Part shown: piece by piece, positions 1-7,767 of the stretch
Numbering within the stretch: position 1 is the stretch's first letter
Layout: each line of letters begins with the position of its first letter
The notes under the pieces: generated by a model
The model's input: only the letters and a program-made list of their open reading frames with translations
What the model was told of the DNA's origin: nothing
Database searches by the model: none
Assembly (NCBI GenBank): GCA_913061515.1
Contig: CAJXSF010000031.1
Span: forward strand, 1-39,143
Origin: an uncultured Gammaproteobacteria bacterium
Lineage (GTDB): Bacteria > Pseudomonadota > Gammaproteobacteria > Pseudomonadales > Pseudohongiellaceae
Direction: 5' to 3'
Length of the DNA: 39,143 nucleotides
Made by a program: the position numbers and the translations under genes

Positions 1-48
1 TCTACACTAGATCGCTCGTCGGCAGCGTCAGATGTGTATAAGAGACAG
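1..48. other. Untrimmed Illumina Nextera adapter (not genomic)
   Basis: Bases 16-48 are the 33-base Nextera read-1 transposase adapter, ending in the 19-base Tn5 mosaic end (30-48). Bases 8-15 (TAGATCGC) are the standard Nextera i5 index 501, and 1-7 match the end of the P5 oligo. The same block recurs inverted at 39101-39143. Genomic sequence starts at base 49. Any reading frame running through this block is artificial at that end. Confidence 0.98.
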
Positions 49-786
49 CACATGTTTAGCGAGAATGGCTTGTTGCTGTGCACGTTCGTCATCGGTGAGT
101 TCACGGGCATAACCGCCTGTACCTTCCGCCTTGATGTCTATATCGACGAATTTAGCGCCAAGGGATTCCACTTGGTCTTTTACTGCCGCGCGCACGTCAT
201 AGCCTTCAACGATAGCGCCGAGACGGCGCGCTGTAGCGATCGCCTGCAAGCCTGCGACGCCAGCGCCAATAATGAGGACTTTCGAGGGGCGCACTGTTCC
301 AGCAGCGGTTGTGAGCATAGGGAAGAACTTGCCCAACAGCGTGCTGGCGATAAGTACCGCTTTGTAGCCAGCGATCGAAGCTTGTGATGACAAAGCATCC
401 ATAGCCTGTGCACGTGAAATTCGGGGAATCATCTCTACTGAGAAAGCAGAGATATTTTTCTCCTTTAGGAGTTTGAAGCGCTCAAGCTCTGAGTAAGGGT
501 TAAGATACCCGATTAGCACACTGCCCGCTTTGAGTTTGGCAGCCTGGGCCTGCGTGGGTGGATTAACAGTCAATACGATATCCGCATTCGCATATAAATC
601 ATCTACATTGCTGACGATATCGGCGCCAACAAAATCAGTATCGGCATGACCTGCGGCCTCGCCTGCACCACTTTCAATGCTGACATTCACTCCCAGCGCT
701 AGAAGGCGTTTCACCACGTCGGGGACTAGTGCGACCCTTTGCTCTCCCTGCCTAGATTCTTTTGCTACACATATTCTTATTGTCAT
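49..786 (-). CDS. pntA: NAD(P) transhydrogenase subunit alpha, 3' end cut by contig edge
   Basis: Proton-translocating transhydrogenase moves hydride between NADH and NADP+ using the proton gradient; this subunit carries the cytosolic NAD(H)-binding domain I. The N-terminus (TIRICVAKES, then EQRVALVP) is the usual AlaDH/PNT start. The RQD-loop region is visible as SRAQAMDALSSQA, and the Rossmann motif GAGVAGLQAIATARRLGA is followed by EGYDVR. The start at 786 is chosen over an ATG at 816 because AAGGA lies 7-8 bases upstream of it. 246 residues remain; the last genomic codons are His-Val, and the residues beyond come from adapter. Whether this is full-length PntA or the split PntAA type cannot be seen. 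It is probably first in a pntAB operon running off the contig. Confidence 0.93.
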
Positions 787-826
787 AGATATAGTCCTTC
801 GTTTCCCCTTTCTCAAAAGTGAACGC

Positions 827-855
827 AGTATACCCCATTCGAGAAAGGGGTGTAA
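827..855 (-). promoter_or_regulatory. Sigma70-type promoter for pntA
   Basis: On the minus strand TTACAC (850-855) is separated by exactly 17 bases from TATACT (827-832), a close match to sigma70 -35/-10 boxes. It would start transcription about 35 bases upstream of the pntA start codon. An 8-bp imperfect stem (829-836 with 847-854) overlaps the promoter; it could terminate the upstream gene or be incidental. Confidence 0.6.
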
Positions 856-883
856 TGGATGCTGTATGGGTTTTGCTGTTGGT

Positions 884-1399
884 TTAGCGCTCTATTGCTG
901 TTGGGGTGCCCAGGTCGATCGTCATGTCGTTGGGGGCGTCTTGCACTTGCGGCGCAGAGGGAGGGGTAGGCGCTGAAGTCGCTTCCTGCGGGCTTAACAA
1001 CTGTTGGCGAATCGCCTCGATTTCGGAAGATAATACGCGTGAGGTGTCTAGTGCTTCTTCGCTGGCTTCAAGCTTGGCGAAATACTCAGGGTCGACTTCC
1101 GTGATAGGAACAACTCGGTTAAAAGTGCTTCTTGCATCGCGTTTGCATAAGATAGTAAAAGTGGGCTCTTCATAGATGGTGCGATATTCGTTTAGACGTG
1201 CATAGAGTACTTCGCTGCAGTTTTCGTCCTCAAGTGCGAGATCTACGGCCATTTGCAAAAAAGGGCGTAGGTGCGTGGCGCTGGCAGGGAGCCAGAGTCG
1301 TTCAGAACGCGTATCAGCTGCCTGAGCGGTACTTGTCAGAGTGGCAATGACAAGTGTAAAAATAATCGTTGGTAAAAGTTGAAGGTTAAAATAGTTCAT
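884..1399 (-). CDS. Secreted protein of unknown function
   Basis: The 171-residue protein opens with a Sec-type signal peptide: a hydrophobic stretch at about residues 8-26 ending in the cleavable motif AQA-AD. The mature part has two cysteines (about 60 and 84) that could form a disulfide in the periplasm, an acidic helix-prone middle, and a Pro/Ala/Thr-rich C-terminal tail. I do not recognise the family. It lies upstream of pntA on the same strand but is separated by a clear promoter, so it is probably its own transcript. The Shine-Dalgarno sequence is weak. The signal peptide and normal composition favour a real gene. Confidence 0.7.
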   Translation of the reverse strand: MNYFNLQLLPTIIFTLVIATLTSTAQAADTRSERLWLPASATHLRPFLQMAVDLALEDENCSEVLYARLNEYRTIYEEPTFTILCKRDARSTFNRVVPITEVDPEYFAKLEASEEALDTSRVLSSEIEAIRQQLLSPQEATSAPTPPSAPQVQDAPNDMTIDLGTPTAIER

Positions 1400-1499
1400 T
1401 AAGTATATATCGGCTGATTGAAGAATGACTTAAGCCATTGTCCACTGAGTCCCCTCAAATGTGAAGGGGGCTGCGATGAAATGCCTTTGTTTTGCGGGC

Positions 1500-1528
1500 T
1501 TATGGCAGAACAGTTTATTTGTTAGAAT
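1500..1528 (+). promoter_or_regulatory. Possible promoter for the 2-isopropylmalate/citramalate synthase gene
   Basis: TAGAAT (1523-1528) is a good -10 box; TTATGG (1500-1505), 17 bases upstream, is a weak -35. Transcription from here would begin near 1535. That would exclude the longest possible start codon at 1461 and support initiation at 1572 (or 1548). Confidence 0.4.
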
Positions 1529-1571
1529 CGGCTCCCTCTTTAGCCTAATGGCAATAAATGACGACAGACAT

Positions 1572-3131
1572 ATGAGCAGCAACAGTAAAGTCAGGCATAT
1601 CAAACTCCTCGATACCACCTTACGAGATGGTGAACAGACCCAAGGGGTCTCGTTCGCGGGGAAAGAAAAGTTGAATATCGCGCGTGCACTATTGCAATCT
1701 TTGAAGGTGGATAGGATTGAAGTGGCATCGGCGCGCGTTTCCGATGGCGAAAAGCAGGCTGTTATTGATATTAATGCGTGGGCTGCCAAAGAAGGGTATC
1801 TGGACAAAGTCGAAGTTCTTGGCTTTGTTGATCACCGAATGAGTGTCGATTGGGTCGTCCAGACCGGCGGGCGGGTTATAAATTTGCTCGCCAAAGGCAG
1901 TGAAAAACACTGTCGAGAACAACTAGGTAAGACATTAGAACAACATGTCGAAGATATTCACCGTACTGTGCAATATGCCCATGACAATGGCTTGCGTGTG
2001 AATATGTATTTGGAAGATTGGTCCAATGGCTATAAAGATAGCCCCGACTATGTCTATGCGATGTTAGAGGCCTGTAAAGATTTTGGTATCGCTGATTTTA
2101 TGCTTCCGGACACGCTAGGGGTAATGACTCCCGATGAAGTGGGAACAGCCTTAAGCGATATGACCCAACGTTTTCCAAGTTTAGAGTTCGATTTCCACCC
2201 TCACAATGATTATGGCTTGGCCACAGCAAATGTGATGGCGGCAGTAAAAGCAGGAATCAACACAATTCACTGCACAGTCAACTGCCTCGGTGAGCGCGCA
2301 GGTAACGCGTCGTTGGCTGAGGTGGCAGTGGTGCTTAAAGACAAAATGGGCGTAGCGCTCTCGATCGATGAGACCCGTATCGGCCTTTTAAGTCGGATGG
2401 TGGAGAATTTCTCTGGTAAATGGGTTTCTGCTAATGCACCCATTGTCGGAGCTGACGTGTTTACCCAGACAGCAGGTATTCATGCTGATGGTGATCAGAA
2501 GGGTGGCTTATACATCACCGCATTGCGCCCAGAACGTTTCGCTCGTAAGCGCACCTATGCCTTAGGCAAGATGAGTGGCAAAGCCTCTTTGGCTAATAAT
2601 CTAGAAGAGTTAGGCCTTACTTTGTCGGCGGAAGATCAGCGCAAAGTGCTAGAGCGTATCGTGTCGCTTGGCGATTCCAAAGAAATCATTACGGTCGACG
2701 ACTTGCCATTTATTATCGCGGATGTCTTAGAGAGCCGTGAGTACCATTATACCGAGTTGCTGAATTGCTATATTAATAGTGGCTTAGATGTTGATAGCAC
2801 TGCCAGTGTTCGCGTTAAGATCGATGGCAAAGAGTACAGTGGTTCAGGTTCTGGCAATGGTGGGTTTGCTGCGTTTATGGATGCCATTGGGCGTATATTG
2901 AAAGCAAAAAAATTCCAGATGCCGGAATTGTTAGATTATGAAGTGCATATTCCGCGCGGTGGTAATACGAGTGCGTTGACCGAATGTATTATCACGTGGA
3001 GTGGTGAGCTGCGTGACTTAAAGACTCGAGGCGTAGATTCCAACCAAGTTTTGGCGGCGGTGAAAGCGACATTGCGTATGATTAATATCAAAATGCATGC
3101 GCGCACAGAAAGCGAGATAAAGGGTTCTTAA
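1572..3131 (+). CDS. 2-isopropylmalate / (R)-citramalate synthase family enzyme
   Basis: This DRE-TIM metallolyase condenses acetyl-CoA with a 2-oxo acid: 2-oxoisovalerate for leucine, or pyruvate for the citramalate route to isoleucine. The signature LLDTTLRDGEQTQGVSF follows the start, and the metal-binding HxH is in HPHNDYG. NCLGERAGNASLAEV and the TAGIHADG segment are typical of the family. The last ~130 residues form the LeuA-type allosteric domain (SGSGNGGFAAFMDAI). At 519 residues it is the normal size for a regulated enzyme. The start at 1572 (MSSNSKVRH) is chosen because upstream residues do not resemble the family and the likely promoter lies inside the longer frame. Convergent with leuB. 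I cannot tell LeuA from CimA specificity by eye, so no symbol is given. Confidence 0.9.
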   Translation: MSSNSKVRHIKLLDTTLRDGEQTQGVSFAGKEKLNIARALLQSLKVDRIEVASARVSDGEKQAVIDINAWAAKEGYLDKVEVLGFVDHRMSVDWVVQTGGRVINLLAKGSEKHCREQLGKTLEQHVEDIHRTVQYAHDNGLRVNMYLEDWSNGYKDSPDYVYAMLEACKDFGIADFMLPDTLGVMTPDEVGTALSDMTQRFPSLEFDFHPHNDYGLATANVMAAVKAGINTIHCTVNCLGERAGNASLAEVAVVLKDKMGVALSIDETRIGLLSRMVENFSGKWVSANAPIVGADVFTQTAGIHADGDQKGGLYITALRPERFARKRTYALGKMSGKASLANNLEELGLTLSAEDQRKVLERIVSLGDSKEIITVDDLPFIIADVLESREYHYTELLNCYINSGLDVDSTASVRVKIDGKEYSGSGSGNGGFAAFMDAIGRILKAKKFQMPELLDYEVHIPRGGNTSALTECIITWSGELRDLKTRGVDSNQVLAAVKATLRMINIKMHARTESEIKGS

Positions 3132-3137
3132 AACAAA

Positions 3138-3174
3138 CCGTTGGCAGTTAGAACTTGTGTCTAACAGCCAACGG
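3138..3174. terminator. Bidirectional hairpin between the convergent synthase and leuB genes
   Basis: A 14-bp stem with one A-A mismatch (3138-3151 with 3161-3174, core CCGTTGGC/GCCAACGG) and a 9-base loop lies 7 bases past the synthase stop and 16 bases past the leuB stop. There is no long U-tract on either side, but the position between two converging genes supports a shared terminator. Confidence 0.6.
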
Positions 3175-3189
3175 GTGTGCGATTTCTAA

Positions 3190-4302
3190 TTACTTAGCAA
3201 CGACAGGGAGCTTCTTCAGCTCTTCTACTACTAAATCACCAAATGACTGCGTATCAATCATTTTGACTCCAGCACCTGGCTTGGATAGATCTGGTGTAGA
3301 GAAGCCTTGGGCGAATACGCTTTGCATTGCATGCCACACATTCTTAGCTTCTTGGTCCATGCCGAAACTCATTTCCAACATCATCGCGACAGAGCCGATC
3401 ATGGAATAAGGATTGGCGATGTTCTTGCCGGCAATATCTGGTGCAGAACCATGCGATGGTTCGTAATAGGCTTTGTCGTCCCCCAAGCAAGCTGAAGGCA
3501 TAAGGCCTAATGAACCTAGAATGCCGCCGCCTTGGTCGCTAAGGATGTCGCCGAACATATTCTCCATCACCATAACATCGAATTGTCCTGGGTTTAGGCA
3601 CAGGTATGTTGCCGCAGCATCGACCAGGATATTAACGACTTTGACTTCAGGGTAATCTTTGCCCACTTCGTCCATGATCTCGTTCCACAAGACGCTAGAC
3701 TTCAAAACATTGCTCTTGTGGATATTGTGCAAGACTTTCTTGCGCTTCATGGAAGTGTCGAAAGCGACTTTTGCAATACGACGAATCTGCACTTCATCGT
3801 ATTCCAGCGTTTCTTTGACATAACGTAGGCCTTCAGCATTTACGCCAGTTTCTTTCTCGCCAAAATAAAGCCCGCCAACTAACTCACGGATAATCATGAT
3901 GTCGATGCCGTCACCAATAATTTCTTTTTTCAGTGGTGAGAAGTGCGCTAAGCCTTGTGGCAAAAATACAGGGCGGAAATTGGCGTAAGTGTTATAACGG
4001 CGACGCAGAGGTAATAGTGCCCCTCGCTCTGGTTGCTTATCGACGGGAATCTTTTTCGACTCTTCATGGTTTAGCCCAATTGGGCCTTTGAGAATGGCAT
4101 CAGCTTCATCGCAAACCGCTTTGGTTTGCTCAGGGAATGGATCGCCACACTCAAAATAGGCGCTCGCGCCAAATGGCGTGTGCACGAGGTCGAATTCGAC
4201 ATCATTGCGTTGTTCTACAAGACGAAGCACTTTGACGGCTTCAACCATGATTTCAGGGCCAATGCCATCGCCATCGAGTAATGCAATTTTGTATTTGCTC
4301 AT
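3190..4302 (-). CDS. leuB: 3-isopropylmalate dehydrogenase
   Basis: Beta-decarboxylating dehydrogenase that oxidises 3-isopropylmalate (or 3-methylmalate) with NAD+ in leucine (or isoleucine) synthesis; cytosolic homodimer. Visible motifs: LLDGDGIGPEI at the N-terminus, ERGALLPLRRRYNTYANFRP for substrate binding, and NIHKSNVLKSS. The metal-binding VMENMFGDILSDQGG and the NAD-binding YEPSHGSAPDIAGKNIANP follow. 370 residues is the family norm. TTAGGAAT sits 7 bases before the ATG. Facing the synthase gene with 58 bases between stops, it supplies a later step of the same pathway; leuC and leuD are not in the window. Isocitrate or tartrate dehydrogenase relatives are less likely given the ERG-LLPLR motif. 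Confidence 0.92.
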   Translation of the reverse strand: MSKYKIALLDGDGIGPEIMVEAVKVLRLVEQRNDVEFDLVHTPFGASAYFECGDPFPEQTKAVCDEADAILKGPIGLNHEESKKIPVDKQPERGALLPLRRRYNTYANFRPVFLPQGLAHFSPLKKEIIGDGIDIMIIRELVGGLYFGEKETGVNAEGLRYVKETLEYDEVQIRRIAKVAFDTSMKRKKVLHNIHKSNVLKSSVLWNEIMDEVGKDYPEVKVVNILVDAAATYLCLNPGQFDVMVMENMFGDILSDQGGGILGSLGLMPSACLGDDKAYYEPSHGSAPDIAGKNIANPYSMIGSVAMMLEMSFGMDQEAKNVWHAMQSVFAQGFSTPDLSKPGAGVKMIDTQSFGDLVVEELKKLPVVAK

Positions 4303-4390
4303 GAGATTCCTAAAAACTGAAAAGGCCCAACGCCAGCGCCGAGCAAAAAATGGGGGGGTAATTTAACATGTGCAAAGGAGGGGGAACAAG

Positions 4391-4412
4391 GCGAGGCTCA
4401 GATTGGCCTCGC
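4391..4412 (-). terminator. Hairpin downstream of the small membrane-peptide gene
   Basis: A perfect 7-bp stem (GCGAGGC/GCCTCGC, 8-base loop) starts 7 bases past the stop codon of the 42-residue gene. No U-tract follows on the minus strand, so termination is only suggested by position. Confidence 0.35.
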
Positions 4413-4419
4413 AAGAATC

Positions 4420-4548
4420 TTAGAACAACACTGAAACTTGTCGAATGAAAATAACGGTCAATATAGCTATGACGATATAAGTCACCGTATCGCTAACCTC
4501 TAAGCCAAAGAACTTTTTGGGTTTTTGATCTTGATCATTGCCAGACAT
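4420..4548 (-). CDS. 42-residue single-pass membrane peptide, unknown function
   Basis: A short frame with an unusually strong ribosome-binding site: GGTGGAGGT lies about 7 bases before its ATG. The peptide has a charged N-terminus (MSGNDQDQKPKKFFGLE), then a hydrophobic segment at about residues 21-36 (TVTYIVIAILTVIFI), a single arginine, and a short tail ending LF. The Lys-Lys before and Arg after the helix give no clear orientation. It lies 117 bases upstream of leuB on the same strand and is followed by a hairpin. The strong ribosome-binding site and clean membrane helix argue that it is translated. I do not recognise a family. Confidence 0.65.
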   Translation of the reverse strand: MSGNDQDQKPKKFFGLEVSDTVTYIVIAILTVIFIRQVSVLF

Positions 4549-4739
4549 TCGTGGACCTCCACCTGCGAAATTGCGCCCAATATTACCTACATTGTGGCGC
4601 TGTTGTCACCCGCTTATAGGGGGGTAATGCGATTTTTTAATTAAATATCATGAATTTGGGCGCGATTTCGTGTGTAAATTAGAATTTTCCATAATAATTC
4701 GCCAGTAAATGCTGCAAATTTCCCGACATATGGAGCCAT

Positions 4740-6128
4740 ATGGCGAATATTGAGTTAAACACAAAGCAACTTGAGCGCAATCTGCAACGATTTGTGATAT
4801 TCCGCCTTTTCTACTCCGCAAGGTTCTATTACCCCGTTCTGACTATCCTGTTTCTTGACTATGGTTTGACGCTTGAGCAGTTCGGTATTCTAAATTTGGT
4901 GTGGGCGTTGACGATCGTATTAGCCGAGGTGCCCTCCGGGGCTTTGGCCGATATCGTGGGAAGAAAGCGTCTTATAGTGTTTGCGGCAATACTCATGTGC
5001 ATTGAAATGGCCTTGCTGGTGTTTGTGCCTATCGGTAGTTCGGCAATTCTATTTCCTGTATTTGTTGCTAACCGGGTTTGTTCAGGCTTATCGGAGGCCG
5101 CTGCCAGCGGTGCGGACGAGGCCTTGGCTTATGATTCTTTAAAAGCCTTGGGGCGCGAGGGAGAGTGGGCGCATCTACTCGAAAAAACCACTCGGGTAGT
5201 GTCGTTAGGATTTTTCGTAACGATGATTACTGGAGCCTTTGCGTATGATGCCCTTGTAGTGAATGGGGCATTAGGAGCAATTCGTGAAACTTGGCAACTT
5301 GCACCGAGCACCGTTATTCGTCTACCAATTGTGTTAACACTGCTGACATCGTTCATCGTTTTGGGGACCGCTTTGCGCTTCTATGATATCGATAAGCTAA
5401 CCGCGAACTCGCACTCGGCTACGGAAAAGGGGGCAGCGCCCGAGATCAACGCAGTAAGGGAGTCGTTTGCGCAGATACTGCGCGCAGGACGTTGGACCAT
5501 CGGGCACCGATTTGTATTGTTCGTTATTTTGGCGGCTTTGGCATTGGACAGTGTGGCGCGACAGTTTGTGGTGCTGGCGAGCGAGTACTATCGCAATATC
5601 GATATTCCGATTTCATGGTTTGGCTTTATCGGGGCAGGCATGTCACTGATAGGGATTTTGAATGCGAAGCTCGCGCGGCTAATGGTGAGTCGTTTTTCCC
5701 CCTTTCATAATTTTGTCGGCTTGTCATTGCTACTTGTATTGTCTTTATGTGGGTTGATGTTGGCGATCCCCTATTATGGGGTTGTTTTTGCTGTGGGGGC
5801 TTTTGCGATTCTTGGTATGGTGCAGTTTCAAGCCAGTTATTACATCAATAAAGAAGTTGGGTCCAAATTAAGGGCAACTGTGTTGAGTTTTAAAGGTTTG
5901 GCTTTGAACCTAGGTCTAGGTATCGCCAGTCTGTTATATACGATGCTGGTGGGGGTAATAAAAGTCCAACGAGATGGCATGCAAGTAGAGGAAGAACTGC
6001 AGCGCTATGTGTTCTTAGAGTCTTTGAAAGCGTTTCCTGTTTATTACCTCGGCTTATGTGTTGGCATTTTTTTGTTAGCTAATTGGCTTTTAATATCGAA
6101 GAAAAAGTTTTTTCAACTACCAGACTAG
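4740..6128 (+). CDS. MFS transporter
   Basis: An inner-membrane major facilitator of 462 residues, close to the usual 400-450 for 12-helix members. MFS motif A is visible as GALADIVGRKR (about residues 67-77) in the loop after helix 2. The N-terminal Asn/Gln-rich cytosolic tail leads into FRLFYSARFYYPVLTILFLD. Hydrophobic helices continue to about residue 455, with a cytosolic loop at about 225-245 between the two halves. The cargo cannot be inferred: neighbours are leuB (upstream, divergent) and a Tat-exported PLP enzyme (convergent). An overlapping ATG at 4731 gives only a short dead frame; GGAG lies just 4 bases before the chosen ATG, so initiation may be weak. Confidence 0.88.
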   Translation: MANIELNTKQLERNLQRFVIFRLFYSARFYYPVLTILFLDYGLTLEQFGILNLVWALTIVLAEVPSGALADIVGRKRLIVFAAILMCIEMALLVFVPIGSSAILFPVFVANRVCSGLSEAAASGADEALAYDSLKALGREGEWAHLLEKTTRVVSLGFFVTMITGAFAYDALVVNGALGAIRETWQLAPSTVIRLPIVLTLLTSFIVLGTALRFYDIDKLTANSHSATEKGAAPEINAVRESFAQILRAGRWTIGHRFVLFVILAALALDSVARQFVVLASEYYRNIDIPISWFGFIGAGMSLIGILNAKLARLMVSRFSPFHNFVGLSLLLVLSLCGLMLAIPYYGVVFAVGAFAILGMVQFQASYYINKEVGSKLRATVLSFKGLALNLGLGIASLLYTMLVGVIKVQRDGMQVEEELQRYVFLESLKAFPVYYLGLCVGIFLLANWLLISKKKFFQLPD

Positions 6129-6172
6129 AGTACTGGAATGATGTTTTAATTTTCTCTTTGTTGTCTGCATTA

Positions 6173-6205
6173 TAGGTGCTCACAGTCTAGCACTGCATGC
6201 ACCTA
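6173..6205. terminator. Weak hairpin between convergent genes
   Basis: A 7-bp stem TAGGTGC/GCACCTA with a 19-base loop (which can fold an inner GTGCT/AGCAC stem) lies between the converging MFS and aminotransferase genes. There is no strong U-tract; it is called mainly on position. Confidence 0.3.
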
Positions 6206-6230
6206 CTTCAATAAATTGTTAGTCCTTCGC

Positions 6231-7547
6231 TTACGCCTTAAGTTGCCTTAAAGCACGCACTAGTTGCGCAAGCTCATTGGGGGTATTGAACACCTGTGGA
6301 GTTACGCGAATGCAGGCACCGCTGGACAGCTCAAAGCGCGCAACGGTGAATATTCCAAACTCTTGCTCAAGTCGTCTTTGCAACGCGTTGACTGCGCTGG
6401 GGCTTGTTTCACCGCGTAGTCGAAATGCTGCCATTCCTGTCCAAGACTCCTCGTCGGCACCGCCAAGCACTTCAATGTGAGCCATCGTTTCGGCCTCTTG
6501 CGTCCATAAGCCACGCAAATACTTTAGCCGGGCCTCTTTGTTTGCACCGCCCACAGCTGCATGGAAATCCAGCGCTGCTGGTATAGCCATAATGGCTGCA
6601 AAATTGGAAGTCGCTGTGTGCACGCGTTTATATAAGCGATTGTTATCTGGATCTGTTTCGCCTGGGTAGGGGCGAATTTTCTCTAGAGTGCCCTGGCGCA
6701 CATAAAGAGCGCCGACGCCGACTGGCGCCCCGATCCATTTGTGGATATTAAACCCAGCCCAATCGACGCCGAGATCTGCAATCTTATAATCCACCAGTCC
6801 CCAAGATTGTGCGCAGTCGCAGATAACATCAATGCCGCGTCGTTTGGCTTCGGCGGCAATGCGGGCAACAGGCACGACGAGTCCATGTTGATTGCTGACA
6901 TGGGTGATTAACATAAGTTTTAAATTTGGGTTGGCATCAAAAGCCTGCAAATAGGCGGAGAATATTGCCTCTTGTGCAACACGCCCGGGGAGGTTCACAA
7001 CAACTGCCTTTGCCTTATTGGTGTCTGCTAGCCATTGCATCGTATCTTGAAAGCTCGGGTAGTCGATATCAGCGTAGAGCACGGCATCGCTACTTTCGAT
7101 TTTGTGATATTGCCGAATGAGATTGTGGATCGATTCTGTCGCATTACGAGTTAATACTATCTCATTTTGTTCGACTCCCAAGGCTTGCGCGACACGAGCG
7201 CTGCTTACCTGCGCGTCTTCGCCGAAGTCGCGGCGCGCATAATAGGAGAGCTGTTTATTGACCAAGCGCGTCGCTTCGATATAAGTCTCTTGCACCGGTT
7301 TAGCCATTTTTCCCCAGTAGCCATGCTCTAGGTTCACAATGCCCTCGGCACGCTCGTAATAAGTCGCTACTTCTCGCCAGAATGCTTCGTCGCTTGCAAG
7401 CCGAGTTGCATCACTTTGGCTAGTAAATTGCGGCAAGGTGGTCGCAGCTGTTTGTGCGTTCGCGATTCCTGTGATCATCGCTGCACCGCCCAGTGCGATT
7501 GAATTGAGTACGGAGCGTCGGCTATAGGTGCTCGGTATCTTTTTCAT
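6231..7547 (-). CDS. Tat-exported class V aminotransferase (isopenicillin-N-epimerase-like PLP enzyme)
   Basis: 438-residue fold-type I PLP enzyme. The N-terminus YSRRSVLNSIALGGAAMITG, ending at AnAQ, is a twin-arginine signal, so the enzyme should be folded with PLP in the cytosol and then exported. The PLP lysine is in FNIHKWIGAPVGVGALY (about K270), and the cofactor-contacting aspartate is in VICDCAQSWG (about D244). TRNATESIHNLI is the usual phosphate-contact region. Family members racemise, desulfurate or deaminate small substrates; which applies here is unknown. A good Shine-Dalgarno AAGGAT precedes the ATG. It is divergent from a TonB receptor across 220 bases, which suggests joint use of an imported compound (inference). 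Confidence 0.87.
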   Translation of the reverse strand: MKKIPSTYSRRSVLNSIALGGAAMITGIANAQTAATTLPQFTSQSDATRLASDEAFWREVATYYERAEGIVNLEHGYWGKMAKPVQETYIEATRLVNKQLSYYARRDFGEDAQVSSARVAQALGVEQNEIVLTRNATESIHNLIRQYHKIESSDAVLYADIDYPSFQDTMQWLADTNKAKAVVVNLPGRVAQEAIFSAYLQAFDANPNLKLMLITHVSNQHGLVVPVARIAAEAKRRGIDVICDCAQSWGLVDYKIADLGVDWAGFNIHKWIGAPVGVGALYVRQGTLEKIRPYPGETDPDNNRLYKRVHTATSNFAAIMAIPAALDFHAAVGGANKEARLKYLRGLWTQEAETMAHIEVLGGADEESWTGMAAFRLRGETSPSAVNALQRRLEQEFGIFTVARFELSSGACIRVTPQVFNTPNELAQLVRALRQLKA

Positions 7548-7628
7548 TTTTCTTTTATCCTTATGCGAGTATTAGCACTAGTGTAAACGCAGTTTATGAC
7601 AAAACGTTTTCACTCATTTTGGGTATCA

Positions 7629-7654
7629 AATATAGGGGGCTTAGAAGCTATATT
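7629..7654. promoter_or_regulatory. Inverted repeat in the divergent promoter region, possible operator
   Basis: AATATAG (7629-7635) and CTATATT (7648-7654) form a perfect 7-bp inverted repeat with a 12-base spacer in the middle of the 220-base gap between the aminotransferase and the TonB receptor. It could bind a dimeric regulator of both genes. No matching regulator lies nearby and it does not look like a Fur box. Confidence 0.3.
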
Positions 7655-7718
7655 GCAAAAAAATTAAACTTCTATGAACCGGCGTGTCCGTTCATCAATT
7701 TGTAATACATCCTGCGCA

Positions 7719-7746
7719 TACTCGCCTCGTTCTTTAAACGAGAGTA
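7719..7746 (+). promoter_or_regulatory. Leader hairpin just before the TonB-receptor ribosome-binding site
   Basis: CTCGTT/AACGAG (7726-7731 with 7737-7742, 5-base loop) is extended by TACT/AGTA around a 3-base bulge. It ends 7 bases before the Shine-Dalgarno sequence of the downstream gene (GAAAGGG, 7754-7760). It might tune translation or mRNA stability; function is inferred from position only. Confidence 0.3.
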
Positions 7747-7767
7747 CTAATTAGAAAGGGTAAATGT

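Noticed and set aside
1..48. Tn5-like terminal inverted repeat of a composite transposon
   Set aside because: The mosaic end is part of the Nextera adapter with a sequencing index, and no transposase is present.
34..387. Plus-strand frame from the adapter into pntA
   Set aside because: It starts in adapter and is antisense to the clear pntA frame.
1430..1807. Minus-strand frame across the 5' end of the synthase gene
   Set aside because: Antisense shadow; no ribosome-binding site and no family resemblance.
7560..7767. Fur box in the divergent region before the TonB receptor
   Set aside because: No sequence resembling the GATAATGATTATC-type operator is present; only the AATATAG repeat.
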